A stretch of DNA of 64,000 nucleotides, from the IMG/VR virus record IMGVR_UViG_3300035698_018317, positions 161,285-225,284 of that record; one strand, given 5' to 3'. The DNA is from a virus. Of the stretch, positions 1 through 9,346 are shown in pieces (position 1 is the first letter of the stretch; each line of letters begins with the position of its first letter). The position numbers were made by a program, and so were the translations under genes. Below the pieces are notes generated by a model. That model was not told where the DNA came from. It was given only the letters and a program-made list of their open reading frames with translations, and did not search any database.

Positions 1-171
1 AAGGACTAATTTGGGTCGATTCACAATTTCTTTTTTTAACTTGTAATGTTCGTGTGCTGTTGTTACAATTCTCTCAATGTTAGCAAGAGCTACATCTTCA
101 AGGCGTAATTGCTCTATTTGAGCAGCAATTTCTACTCGCTTATTTTGAATGTATTTTATATCATCAATCAT
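1..171 (-). CDS. Partial hypothetical protein (N-terminal 57 aa)
   Basis: An open frame runs from an ATG at 171 off the left edge of the window without a stop. The visible part is a charged, predicted helical sequence rich in Ile, Glu, Gln and Arg (MIDDIKYIQNKRVEIAAQ at the start), compatible with a short coiled coil. It lies just downstream of dut on the same strand, 35 bp away, so it probably belongs to the same transcript. The family is not recognised. Confidence 0.55.
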   Translation of the reverse strand, partial: MIDDIKYIQNKRVEIAAQIEQLRLEDVALANIERIVTTAHEHYKLKKEIVNRPKLVL

Positions 172-206
172 AAAAGCATTATAAGATAAATCGGGGAAAA
201 AATCAA

Positions 207-695
207 CTACTTTCCTGTGCTACCAAAACCACCTAAACCACGGTCGGTATCTGATAGTTCTCCAACTTCTTCGATTTCGCCATAAATGGTCTGTTCGATT
301 TTGAGTTGTCCTATTCTATCGCCTTTTTTGTAAATCTTAAGAGCTGGTACGAAACCGCTAGCGGAGAATGTTGCCCCATGTGCTCTTTTAATATATGAAT
401 ATATACACTTAAATCTAAATCTTATTGAATTTCTGTAAGAATTATCTATAAGTCCTTCGCCATTACAAAGAACTAAATCATATTTGCTCACACTAGACCG
501 AGCAGATATTTTGAGATGATACCCAATTGGCAATTCAACGGCAATGCCAGTATCATATTCTATATATCTTTTATCTTTAGACCATACGCCATCATCTATG
601 GCTACAACATCATAACCTGAATCGGTTGGAGTCCCTTGAGTGGGTATCTGTGCATCATCATGCGTTCTTTTTACTTTCATACTAATTTTATTCAT
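207..695 (-). CDS. dut: dUTP diphosphatase (trimeric dUTPase)
   Basis: Hydrolyses dUTP to dUMP and PPi, keeping uracil out of phage DNA and feeding thymidylate synthesis (thyA-like gene at 61249). All five trimeric dUTPase motifs are visible: DSGYDV, ARSSVSK (usually PRSG-like), NGEGLIDNSYR with the substrate-side Tyr, KKGDRIGQLKIEQ, and the C-terminal P-loop-like RGLGGFGSTGK. Length 162 aa is normal for the family. Its ATG overlaps the stop of the upstream small gene as ATGA, so the two are translationally coupled. Confidence 0.95.
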   Translation of the reverse strand: MNKISMKVKRTHDDAQIPTQGTPTDSGYDVVAIDDGVWSKDKRYIEYDTGIAVELPIGYHLKISARSSVSKYDLVLCNGEGLIDNSYRNSIRFRFKCIYSYIKRAHGATFSASGFVPALKIYKKGDRIGQLKIEQTIYGEIEEVGELSDTDRGLGGFGSTGK

Positions 696-892
696 ATTTC
701 TTTTCCTGCTGAAAATGTAGCAATAACTCTATATGTTTCCAAATTAACGACTCTCATCATGCCATAAAAAATAGAATCTTTTGATAATATTTTAGCTTCT
801 ATCCTAGCAGATTCTTCGTCGTCAAAATCTGTGTGCCTTACATCTTCCCATTGACTGTCTTGATATCTATTTTGTAATGTAAATCTATTCAT
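692..892 (-). CDS. Small hypothetical protein
   Basis: About 66 aa from the ATG at 892 (MNRFTLQNRYQDSQWED); longer starts at 907 and 919 would overlap the preceding gene. The start at 892 is chosen because it leaves a 4-bp gap after that gene's stop, although no strong Shine-Dalgarno is visible. The sequence is acidic with two predicted strands near the end. It overlaps dut by ATGA. Function unknown. Confidence 0.5.
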   Translation of the reverse strand: MNRFTLQNRYQDSQWEDVRHTDFDDEESARIEAKILSKDSIFYGMMRVVNLETYRVIATFSAGKEI

Positions 893-896
893 TATT

Positions 897-1517
897 TTAT
901 GCTTCATATAGCATTTCATATGTGACTAATTCTTTAGGGGGAACATATAAATTAAATTTACCATACTTTTCATTCCAATTCTTTTTCCACCATATATCAC
1001 ATTTTCCATCGGAGTACACCTTTTGGTTTCGTTTGTTTTTTATCCACTTTTTAGTAGTGAGTTCATCAAACTTTTCTGGCTTATCCCATTTTTCTTTTGT
1101 CCTATTCCAATTTGCTATAAGTCTGGTGCAAATACGACAAAGTTCTTTGCTCTCACATCTAGAAACAGATTGTAATTTATGATTCTTCGTGACTCCGACA
1201 TAGTAATATTCAGACATATGATTAAATAATGCCTTTATATCTCTTCCTTTTTTTGTCTTTTCGTGATTCCACCCATAAAACGGCTGGGCTATCACCACTG
1301 GGTAGTCGGGCCAGTTATATCTAATTTTAAACTGGATGGGGACATTCTTTTTATCGGCAAAATCTGCCCACAAATCTATCCCTGTTTTATCTTCGTCTAA
1401 CGTAACAGGTCTTACATCTTTAAAGTGTTTAATGTTAGTTAGAATTTCAATACATTCGTTCGTGTTTTTATCAGAAACATTCTTTCTGTTTACAAATGAC
1501 GTTTCGTTTACTGGCAT
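897..1517 (-). CDS. Hypothetical protein, possible PD-(D/E)XK-like fold
   Basis: A 206-aa protein between nrdJ and dut. A central stretch (GIDLWADF then VPIQFKIRY, about residues 47-66) resembles the D...(Q/E)xK core of restriction-endonuclease-like folds. A C-x-x-C pair (ELCRICTRL) and a Trp/Lys-rich region follow. The nuclease suggestion rests on pattern only. It starts 13 bp after nrdJ, so co-transcription is likely. Confidence 0.45.
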   Translation of the reverse strand: MPVNETSFVNRKNVSDKNTNECIEILTNIKHFKDVRPVTLDEDKTGIDLWADFADKKNVPIQFKIRYNWPDYPVVIAQPFYGWNHEKTKKGRDIKALFNHMSEYYYVGVTKNHKLQSVSRCESKELCRICTRLIANWNRTKEKWDKPEKFDELTTKKWIKNKRNQKVYSDGKCDIWWKKNWNEKYGKFNLYVPPKELVTYEMLYEA

Positions 1518-1529
1518 AATTTCCTTTCA

Positions 1530-4178
1530 TTAGCCGCATTTACTCCACCCACATGAGCAGCCTATGCAACCTTCATTTCTCATTAAATCATTTCCGCCAC
1601 ATTCTGGGCATTTTCCATTTACTTTTGTACCATTCTTGATATACTTCTTCAAAGCACGAGATATCGCCTTTGAAAGACAGCATAAATCACCTTCTGATTT
1701 TTCCAACTGTTCTACAACATAGAGGATGTCTGCTCCATGACGAAGGGATGTAGAGATAAGACGGGTAAAGATGTCTTCTTCTGGCGTTGCATCTTTTGTC
1801 ACATCATCAATTGTGAAACCATCTTCTTCAAATCGTAATGAATAAACACCGCTTTTTGTTTTTGTAATAGTTCCAACTACGTTTTTCTTGGGGACAAAAC
1901 CGTTTTCCATTACAAATATTTCATATGGGTCTCCACCCAACAGCCCAACCATAACCAGATAATCAAAAGTTCTTACTTTATCCAACTTCTTAGTTACTTT
2001 GATATGGTGAATATCACACTGAAGTACATTAGGTCTTATCGGTGCTTTCGTTTTAGAAATTTGCCCTATATCAGCGGCATGAGGGCTAATTCCAAAATAT
2101 TGCTCAAGCTCCCCATGCTCCTTCTTGGTAAAGTTTTGGTCATGAATATTCAAACCTTCCGATATCAACTTGGTTGCAAGAGATTTAAAAGGAACATAAG
2201 AAATAATTCCATACATCTTCTTGTCAGGGAAGGCAGCTATACTTTTAACTTCTTTTTTATGTGCAGCGAGAATAAAATTATAAATATCACGCCACTTAGC
2301 ACTTTCTGGGAGCATGTATGTAACAGAGATAGAAGAGTCTATATGTTTCATTACTTGCTCCATCAAGTCTAATTTATCCATTGGTTTTACAACAGTAGAG
2401 CGATGGAACTTGATTCCTAATTTTTTCAAATTATTATCTATGAATTCAGCTACAGGCTTCCCATGTTTACCGTCCCATGTGTCCTTAATAGTATCGCTTG
2501 CGATGGGGATTTCTAAACCATGTTCTTTAAAGGCTTGTCTAACAACAGCAGGCACACAGAAATAGTATTCATAATGACCAGCAATACGTGTTCTCTTCCA
2601 GAAATAAATACCAAAAGCAGGTTCAATTCCATAAGACAAAACTAAATCTCTAAACATAAGAGATAATGTACCTGTTGGTGCAATGCTGGAACAATTGCAA
2701 TTTCGCATGGTTTTGAAATCCAAACCAAGCTTCATCATTCTTTTTACAAATGGTGAAGCTTCAAATTTTTCTTTCTTGAACAAACCGAAGCTTCCTTTTT
2801 CCTTGCCTAATTCTATTGAATACTTATAAAGATGATAATTATATCTCTTTGTGAATTCTGCAATGGCTTTATTACCTTCAGGTGTACCGTATTCAAGACC
2901 TTGTTTGAATAACCATCCTGCGATGTTGGTATATCCAGCCCCAATACGTCTCAATTTTTCTATAGCCATTTTCTGGAATGGGGTAGCATAAGTTCCAATA
3001 CGGGCTTCCATGGTGTTTACGTTATCAAGGAACCTCACTAGGGATTCGCCTACCTTTTGAAGTTGTGCCTCGTATTCTTCTGGAATAACAGAAAACGTTC
3101 CTACATTAGCTGATGATAGAACACAAAGTGCATCTCTAGAAAGATATTGCTCTGAGCAAGCATTTGTAGAAATTATCCTGCTGTCGTATTCGTCCTTGGG
3201 GTCATAAACATAATCTGAATTAGAATATTTTCTAGCAATGTCTATATTTTGTATCCCCGGTTCGGCGAATTTAGACATATTTTTCGCTATAAGCTCAAGA
3301 AGTTGTCTAGCTTTAACTGTCTTGATAATTTTTTCTTCTTTTCGATTTTTCCTAGCAAGATAGTAGTGCTTTTTCTTTTTCTCATCATATAAAGAATCTT
3401 TGTCCGTACTATGGACATCTAAGAAAACTTTTTGTCCCTTTCTAATTTCTGGGATGGTAAAGGTGAGATTCCAATCTTTGTCCTTTTCTACCGCCTTATA
3501 AAATGCTTCTGTACAATGAACAGATATATTAGCATTTTGCATATGCGTAGTGTCTTCCTTCATCTTGATGAATTCTTCAACATCAGGATGGTCGCAAGAA
3601 AGAGAGAAAAGCATAGCAGGCACACGACCGAATTGACCAACATAATAACCAATTGAATCTATAAATTTCATCCAATGAGTAGCACCAGAAGATGTGCTTG
3701 CGGAATTTTTCACAGATGTCCCTACAGGGCGTAGTCGAGAAAAATCAACACCTATTCCTTGACGGAATGCGGCGGCTTTAGCAACTGTATAAGCTGTATT
3801 TTTGATAATGCTTTCTAAATTGTCCCATTCTTCATCATCTCTACCGTTTCCTAAAGAGATAGTGGTGCAATTACATAAAGAAACATTTTTACCTGATGCT
3901 GCACCTTGCATAATACTTCCTGCTGGGTGCCACCAATCTTTGTAAATTTCATCAAACCATCGCTTAGACCAATATTTTTTAAGTGCTGCTGTTTCTTCAG
4001 CAGAGGCAACAAAATCACATACTCTTTTTATTGCTTGGACATAAGTTTCGCCTTCAAATAGAATGTATTTTTTATTAAACGCATCTATGGCGAATTGGTT
4101 ACTTTTGAAATATTCGTCGGTGGTTTGGTCTTTGACAGACTCATAAGTTATAACGGTATCAACGCTCTTTTCCATCAT
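1530..4178 (-). CDS. nrdJ: Class II (adenosylcobalamin-type) ribonucleotide reductase
   Basis: Reduces ribonucleotides to deoxyribonucleotides. The 882-aa chain has the 10-stranded barrel signatures: redox Cys near residue 102, the N-x-C-x-E catalytic motif NACSEQ at about 339-344, and a glycyl-barrel APTGTLS motif. It ends in a Cys-rich zinc-ribbon-like tail (CPECGG ... NEGCIGCSCGWSKCG), typical of NrdJ. No small NrdB-like subunit is seen nearby, which fits a single-chain B12 enzyme. Start is the first of two adjacent ATGs. Class assignment is from motifs and context. Confidence 0.85.
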   Translation of the reverse strand: MMEKSVDTVITYESVKDQTTDEYFKSNQFAIDAFNKKYILFEGETYVQAIKRVCDFVASAEETAALKKYWSKRWFDEIYKDWWHPAGSIMQGAASGKNVSLCNCTTISLGNGRDDEEWDNLESIIKNTAYTVAKAAAFRQGIGVDFSRLRPVGTSVKNSASTSSGATHWMKFIDSIGYYVGQFGRVPAMLFSLSCDHPDVEEFIKMKEDTTHMQNANISVHCTEAFYKAVEKDKDWNLTFTIPEIRKGQKVFLDVHSTDKDSLYDEKKKKHYYLARKNRKEEKIIKTVKARQLLELIAKNMSKFAEPGIQNIDIARKYSNSDYVYDPKDEYDSRIISTNACSEQYLSRDALCVLSSANVGTFSVIPEEYEAQLQKVGESLVRFLDNVNTMEARIGTYATPFQKMAIEKLRRIGAGYTNIAGWLFKQGLEYGTPEGNKAIAEFTKRYNYHLYKYSIELGKEKGSFGLFKKEKFEASPFVKRMMKLGLDFKTMRNCNCSSIAPTGTLSLMFRDLVLSYGIEPAFGIYFWKRTRIAGHYEYYFCVPAVVRQAFKEHGLEIPIASDTIKDTWDGKHGKPVAEFIDNNLKKLGIKFHRSTVVKPMDKLDLMEQVMKHIDSSISVTYMLPESAKWRDIYNFILAAHKKEVKSIAAFPDKKMYGIISYVPFKSLATKLISEGLNIHDQNFTKKEHGELEQYFGISPHAADIGQISKTKAPIRPNVLQCDIHHIKVTKKLDKVRTFDYLVMVGLLGGDPYEIFVMENGFVPKKNVVGTITKTKSGVYSLRFEEDGFTIDDVTKDATPEEDIFTRLISTSLRHGADILYVVEQLEKSEGDLCCLSKAISRALKKYIKNGTKVNGKCPECGGNDLMRNEGCIGCSCGWSKCG

Positions 4179-4286
4179 TGTGTTTTCTTTCTTTTCTACG
4201 CTCAGGTCTTGAACTACTTTTCAAATCAAATTATCTAACAATATTATTCCTAAAAATAATATCTAATTTAATATTAAGTTTGTTCA

Positions 4287-6275
4287 TCAAACTAAAGTTG
4301 TAAATTCGTTTTTTCTTTCCAAGTTAATAGAATCACAATCGCCTAACGCCTCTAATAAATCACGGTCATGTGTAGTCACAAACACCTTTTTGTTCTTCGA
4401 TAACTGCATAATCATGTTGTATACGTTCTCTACACCTAGTGGGTCTATGTTCGTTGTAACTTCATCTAAAAACAAAATAGATGAAGCTGCTCCAGAATCT
4501 ATTGTCATTATGTGAGCAAATGCTTGAGACACAGCAAGGTTAAGTCGCCTTCGTTCGCCACCTGATAAATTATGGTAAACAAATGATTCGCTTTTACTCG
4601 GAACTCTGCTAATTATCTCATTAAATTCATTATCAAATTCTAATTTGATTTTTCCATCAATAAGGAATTGAAGCCAATAAGTAATACGAGAATTTAATGC
4701 TGGAATTATTCCATCAATAATAAATTTTCTTATTCCGTTATCTCCGAAAGCATTGACCCAAAAATTATAATAAGGCAAGTCTTGTTCGGTTTTTTCTAGT
4801 TCAGTTTTCTTATCTTTACATTCATTTTCCTTGTCCTCTTTTTCTTTAATAGATAATAATTTTATCTCTTTGTAAGGAGAAAGTCCATCAATTTCTTTTT
4901 TCTTTACTATTGCTTGTTTCTTAAGGCTTTCAATGTCGTTATTAAGAATCTTATCGTCTGCATCTGCATCTGGTTTATTAACTTTAGACAAACGAGACAT
5001 GTTAAAAGTGATACTGGTAATTATCTTAGAGTTATTTAAAGATTTCTTTGAGGCTAATTCAACAGCCTCATTTAATTTTTTTGTTTTTAAATTTATTGTT
5101 TCTAGAAGGGCTGATTTTTCTTTGGCAATTAATTTTTGAGCTTCTAGTTTTTCTTTCTCTTTGTCAATGATTTTTTCAGATTCTATTGTGAGATGTTCAT
5201 AATTTTCTTTTTTAACAATTCCAAGACACGTTGGGCATTTCTTACCTTTTTTATTTTCATAATCAGATATGGTCTTCTCATTTTTTCTAATTGTAGATGA
5301 GAAATCTGCCATGTTAGATTGTGCCTTATTTAAAGCAGAATCCAATTCATATTTCTTGGCAAGCTCTTCATCTAATTGCCCTTGAACCGTTTCTTTTATC
5401 TTGTTTATTTGCTCAATCTCAGATTGACGCAGAGACATCTTTTCTTCTAATTCTTTCAACTCTTCTTGTGCTTCGTTGTACTTAATAAGAGCAGCCCCAG
5501 AATTACTATTTCTGAGAGATATAGTTTTAGTTTTAATAAGATTGATTAATTCAGCAAGTTCTTCTTCTTTATTGTTTTTCCATTCTTCTTCTTGTTGTTT
5601 TATTTTCTCAATACGAGTTTCGCATGAATTTAATTGGGAAAGAAAACTGGAATATTGTTCAGAAATTAGTTTTATTTTTTCTTTGTATTTGCTCTTTATT
5701 TTCTTGGCTTTATCTGAATACTCCCGATAAGAACCTAAAGATAACAAGTTATCAATAATTTGTCTTTTCGTTGGGGTATCGCTCTCTAGGAAACACCCAC
5801 TGTTGTTATCCCTGAATATAACAGTATTTACAAACGTTTCATACGAGAGGCCGATAATGTCTTGAATCGCTTTCTGGGTATCGGTCATGCTCCCACGAGT
5901 CTTTTCATTATTTTCATCCCATATATGGTCTTTACTTTCCCACAACTTAAGCTTGTTGGGCTTTCTACTTCGAACTATTCGATAGTTATCCCATATAATT
6001 TCTACTTCTAAATCCTTACATATTGTAAGATTTATTATCTTATCATTTGTAAGTTTTTTAATAGTTTTTCCATACAAAGCATAAACAAGTATTTCAGGTA
6101 TGCTTGACTTTCCAACTCCATTTGAAGATGCGTGTCCTTCATCATCTAAAATATCTTTATTCTTACCACGAACAAGAATTATATTCCCGTATGATTTTAA
6201 ATCAATTTCGATTCCCTCTGGGCCGAAACATAAGAAATTCTTTGCCCGAATATATTGAAAGTCTAAATTCTTCAT
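4287..6275 (-). CDS. gp46/SbcC/Rad50-like recombination nuclease ATPase subunit
   Basis: The ATPase arm of the phage Mre11-Rad50 type complex that resects DNA ends for recombination-dependent replication. Walker A is at about residues 51-58 (SSNGVGKSS). Long coiled coils flank a zinc-hook CPTC near residue 350. The ABC signature LSGGERRRLNLAVSQ and Walker B ILFLDEV lie near the C-terminus. At 662 aa it is slightly longer than T4 gp46. The start codon overlaps the mazG stop (TAATG), and gp47 lies one gene upstream. Confidence 0.92.
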   Translation of the reverse strand: MKNLDFQYIRAKNFLCFGPEGIEIDLKSYGNIILVRGKNKDILDDEGHASSNGVGKSSIPEILVYALYGKTIKKLTNDKIINLTICKDLEVEIIWDNYRIVRSRKPNKLKLWESKDHIWDENNEKTRGSMTDTQKAIQDIIGLSYETFVNTVIFRDNNSGCFLESDTPTKRQIIDNLLSLGSYREYSDKAKKIKSKYKEKIKLISEQYSSFLSQLNSCETRIEKIKQQEEEWKNNKEEELAELINLIKTKTISLRNSNSGAALIKYNEAQEELKELEEKMSLRQSEIEQINKIKETVQGQLDEELAKKYELDSALNKAQSNMADFSSTIRKNEKTISDYENKKGKKCPTCLGIVKKENYEHLTIESEKIIDKEKEKLEAQKLIAKEKSALLETINLKTKKLNEAVELASKKSLNNSKIITSITFNMSRLSKVNKPDADADDKILNNDIESLKKQAIVKKKEIDGLSPYKEIKLLSIKEKEDKENECKDKKTELEKTEQDLPYYNFWVNAFGDNGIRKFIIDGIIPALNSRITYWLQFLIDGKIKLEFDNEFNEIISRVPSKSESFVYHNLSGGERRRLNLAVSQAFAHIMTIDSGAASSILFLDEVTTNIDPLGVENVYNMIMQLSKNKKVFVTTHDRDLLEALGDCDSINLERKNEFTTLV

Positions 6276-6688
6276 TAAAAAGCCTTATCGTGTTTATAGG
6301 GTCTGGTTTTATTGTAATTATGTTTGGCTAATATCGCCTCTGGAAGATTTAATTTCTTTTGAATTGAAAAATCCATAATTCGAATAACAGCATCAGCTAG
6401 TTCTGCTTCTAAGTTGGTAAATTCTGGAATCTTATCATCTGGGGGATTGCCATGTCTTATGGCCTCTAATGCTTCGCTTAATTCTGAATGCATAAGAGCT
6501 ATTTTTGTCCCGTCATCTGGGTCATCTTCCCAAAATCCATGGTCTATTGCGGTTTCATTAGTCAACTTGGCAACGTGGGAAAAACCCTGCATGAAGAATT
6601 GCAGTTGGCTTTTTTCCCGAATATCTGCGAGTTTCATTTCATCTTCAGGAGTATTGTGATGACCACAGCTACATTTTTTATTTTTCAT
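6275..6688 (-). CDS. MazG-like nucleotide pyrophosphohydrolase
   Basis: About 137 aa. The helical E-x-x-E ... E-x-x-D metal-binding pattern of MazG/all-alpha NTP pyrophosphatases is visible as HSELSEALEAIRHG and LEAELADAVIRIMD. The ATG at 6688 is preferred to an in-frame upstream ATG because GAGG sits at good spacing before it. The gene overlaps the end of the gp47-like gene by 11 bp and abuts gp46, so the three form one coupled unit. The role is probably nucleotide-pool cleansing; substrate unknown. Confidence 0.82.
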   Translation of the reverse strand: MKNKKCSCGHHNTPEDEMKLADIREKSQLQFFMQGFSHVAKLTNETAIDHGFWEDDPDDGTKIALMHSELSEALEAIRHGNPPDDKIPEFTNLEAELADAVIRIMDFSIQKKLNLPEAILAKHNYNKTRPYKHDKAF

Positions 6689-7748
6689 TTTTATCCTCGC
6701 ATATATTATGCCCAATTTTTAACAATTTTTCTTTATCGAGGCCATCAAGAGAGTCTGCCTCGTTTTTAACTTCGATATATTTTTCTAACATTTCTGATTC
6801 TTTGTAGAGAATAGCTTTAGCATTTATTACGAGGTCTTCTTCCTCTTCTTTGTCGGCTTGTTTAAACTCTAAAGTCCCTACACTATTTTTATTTAATATT
6901 TCACTTCTCAATTCAACGATATCAGAAGATGTTAAATCATCCATAATGACTTGAACAAAATTGCCATTTAAATCATATTTGTCTATGTCTTTCTGAGGAA
7001 TGATAAAGTGTTGGGGGCTAAAATCGTTTCTTACGTATTCTCTTTCTTGTGTTTCCAAGTCATATACAAGTAGCTCTTTATGAGTAAAAGCTTCTCCAAA
7101 ACTTAACTGAAGTGGGGAGCCAATATATTCAATATTTGGCTTGATAGTTTGTTTGGCATGATAATGACCAAGAAATACTTGGTCCCAATTTTTGAATATA
7201 TCCGGGGTCATTTTGTCCATGTATCCATCATGTTCGACAGAAACATTAGAATGAACGCCAGCCCTAACATTAAGTAATGCTCCATCTATAGCACAATGGC
7301 CACATAATATCTTATGTTTAGAGTCATTTTTAATTTCAGTGATATCTTCACCGGGATTAGATGTATAGGGAAGGAAGCTAATTGGATATTCACCTACTTG
7401 TAAGGTACAGGGACGGTTTATAACGACCGCATTAGGAAGGCTTTTAAGGGGATAGACACTACTCACATCCCATTTATTTAAATGCCATATATCATGATTG
7501 CCCAATAAAAAATAGACATGCACAGACCCATCCATATATTTTTCAAATATTTCGAAAGACTTTTGATAGGTGTATACGTCTATTTTTTGTTTTTCGTGAA
7601 ATAAATCACCAAGAAGCAAAATGTGTTTAATTTTCTTTTCTTTTGCTGTTTCAAATATCCAAGTAAGTGCATCTAAACAATTTTGAAGACGACTATAACT
7701 CTTTTTGTGTGGATATAGATGTAAGTCAGCAGATAACAATACTTTCAT
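6678..7748 (-). CDS. gp47/SbcD/Mre11-like recombination nuclease subunit
   Basis: Metallophosphoesterase partner of the gp46-like ATPase. Motifs in order: D-x-H (SADLHLYP), GDLFHE, GNHD (LLGNHDIWH), a GHCAID motif and GHYHAK, all metal ligands of Mre11 nucleases. Length 356 aa matches T4 gp47 (about 340). A perfect 8-bp hairpin (7757-7779) ends nine nt before the ATG, next to the likely GAGG ribosome-binding site. Confidence 0.93.
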   Translation of the reverse strand: MKVLLSADLHLYPHKKSYSRLQNCLDALTWIFETAKEKKIKHILLLGDLFHEKQKIDVYTYQKSFEIFEKYMDGSVHVYFLLGNHDIWHLNKWDVSSVYPLKSLPNAVVINRPCTLQVGEYPISFLPYTSNPGEDITEIKNDSKHKILCGHCAIDGALLNVRAGVHSNVSVEHDGYMDKMTPDIFKNWDQVFLGHYHAKQTIKPNIEYIGSPLQLSFGEAFTHKELLVYDLETQEREYVRNDFSPQHFIIPQKDIDKYDLNGNFVQVIMDDLTSSDIVELRSEILNKNSVGTLEFKQADKEEEEDLVINAKAILYKESEMLEKYIEVKNEADSLDGLDKEKLLKIGHNICEDKNEK

Positions 7749-7756
7749 AACAACCT

Positions 7757-7779
7757 CTATTGAGCGGATAACTCAATAG
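7757..7779 (-). promoter_or_regulatory. Hairpin next to the gp47 ribosome-binding site
   Basis: Perfect inverted repeat CTATTGAG / CTCAATAG with a 7-nt loop. On the minus strand it lies between the Pro/Gly-repeat gene and gp47, followed by AGGTTGTT and the gp47 ATG. There is no U-tract, so a translational or processing element is more likely than a terminator. Confidence 0.45.
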
Positions 7780-7789
7780 AGCCATCCGA

Positions 7790-8254
7790 CTACATCATTG
7801 GTGGGGGAGGGGCCGCAGCGGGGGGCATTCCCGGCTGTTGAGGCGGCTGTTGTTGTGGTTGAATTGGTGGTGGAGGTTGTTGTGGTTGTGGGGGTTGTTG
7901 TTGCTGTTGCATAGAATCTACCATATTTGGGTCGGCTTCGCCAGCTTTTTCTTCTGGATTTACAGGTTTCCCTGAAAGTATTTTTTCTATTACTTCCCAA
8001 ACGTTAGTAGCTTTGAATTCTGCGGCTGGTTCTGGTTGTCCCGGTTGTGGTTGACCACCCATCGGGTCCATGCCGCCCATTGGAGGAGCACCGCCACCCA
8101 TCGGGGGAGCACCACCACCCATTGGAGGAGCACCACCCATTGGAGGGGCACCACCCATTGGGTCCATTCCACCGCCGCCCATTGGAGGAGCACCGCCGCC
8201 CATTGGAGGAGCTTGCGGGTCTTGTTCTATGATAAAATCTTCGAAAGTTTTCAT
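7790..8254 (-). CDS. Pro/Gly/Met-repeat protein with capsid-targeting-like N-terminus
   Basis: 154 aa. Residues 1-11 are MKTFEDFIIEQ, closely resembling the T4 capsid-targeting sequence MKTYQEFIAE. Residues 16-70 are about nine tandem copies of a PPMGG(G) unit. A short ordered segment follows (FKATNVWEVIEKILSGK), then a Gln/Pro-rich tail ending in Pro/Met. The DNA shows the same in-register tandem repeat at 8070-8212. Inferred to be an internal head or core component; no enzymatic motif is visible. It reads away from the plus-strand gene at 8399. Confidence 0.75.
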   Translation of the reverse strand: MKTFEDFIIEQDPQAPPMGGGAPPMGGGGMDPMGGAPPMGGAPPMGGGAPPMGGGAPPMGGMDPMGGQPQPGQPEPAAEFKATNVWEVIEKILSGKPVNPEEKAGEADPNMVDSMQQQQQPPQPQQPPPPIQPQQQPPQQPGMPPAAAPPPPMM

Positions 8255-8302
8255 TACAATATATATAGTGATTCTAGTTCACAAAGAAAAACAAGTTTTT
8301 TC

Positions 8303-8331
8303 TTGTTTTTTCATTAAAAATATTCTATATT
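8303..8331 (+). promoter_or_regulatory. Sigma70-like promoter
   Basis: TTGTTT (8303-8308), a 17-nt spacer, then TATATT (8326-8331). The predicted transcript starts near 8338 and has a leader of about 60 nt containing a GCAGC/GCTGC hairpin before the AAGGA ribosome-binding site of the gene at 8399. Confidence 0.6.
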
Positions 8332-8398
8332 ACTTACAGTGGTAGATACGCTACCGAAGATTGCAGCAAAAGGCTGCGTAGAAGAAGGAAAACAAAAT

Positions 8399-9328
8399 AT
8401 GTACGAAGAAAAAATTGCTAGTGCTATTGCGCTCATAGCGGAACACAACGAAGCCATTGGAAAAGATGACGATGGCAATCCAAATCCGGGGTATATAGAC
8501 CCCACAGATTTCACAACATGCTTAAAGGCATCAGGTGGAACTTCCGAAGAAAGACTTAAAGGGTTCTCTTATGAGGATATTTTAACCTGTCTTCCAAAAG
8601 TCAAAACACCATCTGGTATAGAGGCATTTCCTCGTGTTGTGGCTAAAGAAATTGCAAAAATATTTCGAGGTGGCGAAAAAGTTGAAAATCGTCCTATTAG
8701 TCGCAGAAGAACAGAACGTATGACTTTAAGGGAATTAGTCGAGAGTTTCGACCCAGAAGAACACACATCTGCAATTGCCAAAAGACTTTATGAAATTTCC
8801 AACGGGCAAGCTTTTATTGTATTTGAAAATGGTCGTGTTGTAGATGTAGACACCACCATGAAGCTACTGTTGGAAATTAAACAAGGTCATAAAGGAAGGG
8901 CAAACATAAAGGTAAATGACAAAATAAAAAGAGTCCATAAAATAGGACAATTACCTGATAATTATGCTGTTGAAAACCCATTATACCCACGCCGTCCATT
9001 GCGACCCGACGGAACTTGTGACCAAACAGGACGCTCATGGGAAGGAGTTACTTTAGAAATAATGCAACTTGTTAGACTTGCAATAACAACAGGAGAATTA
9101 AAAGTAAACTTAGAAATGGCCCATAATACATTGGATATGGCTATGGGTGAAGGTGCCGAAGAAAAGCTTAGAGATAGATATAGAGATGCTTCTGTTCTGT
9201 TCGATGAAAAACCAGATGATAGACCTAAATTGAAAATTTCATTAAACGGAAACTCTAAAGGAAATCCTTTAAAAGAAGGTCGCCCCGTAAGATGGAAAAA
9301 AGAAGGCAATGCGTATCGTTCACTATAA
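8399..9328 (+). CDS. Hypothetical protein upstream of vWA gene
   Basis: About 309 aa from the ATG at 8399, preceded by AAGGA at good spacing. An upstream in-frame GTG at 8339 coincides with the predicted transcription start and lacks a ribosome-binding site. The middle holds a basic stretch (ISRRRTERMT) and a compact domain around FIVFENGRVVDVDTTMKLL. The C-terminal part is charged. Not recognised. It is 18 bp upstream of the vWA gene and surely co-transcribed with it, so the two may act together. Confidence 0.7.
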   Translation: MYEEKIASAIALIAEHNEAIGKDDDGNPNPGYIDPTDFTTCLKASGGTSEERLKGFSYEDILTCLPKVKTPSGIEAFPRVVAKEIAKIFRGGEKVENRPISRRRTERMTLRELVESFDPEEHTSAIAKRLYEISNGQAFIVFENGRVVDVDTTMKLLLEIKQGHKGRANIKVNDKIKRVHKIGQLPDNYAVENPLYPRRPLRPDGTCDQTGRSWEGVTLEIMQLVRLAITTGELKVNLEMAHNTLDMAMGEGAEEKLRDRYRDASVLFDEKPDDRPKLKISLNGNSKGNPLKEGRPVRWKKEGNAYRSL

Positions 9329-9346
9329 AACAATAAAGGATAAAAA

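Noticed and set aside
4240-4262. AT-rich 8-bp hairpin after the gp46 gene as terminator
   Set aside because: The stem is only A/T and no U-tract follows on the minus strand.
8036-8345. Plus-strand frames across the PMGG repeat (PPIGGAPP and HWRSTTHW types)
   Set aside because: Shadows of the tandem repeat of the minus-strand gene, which has a proper start and targeting-like N-terminus.
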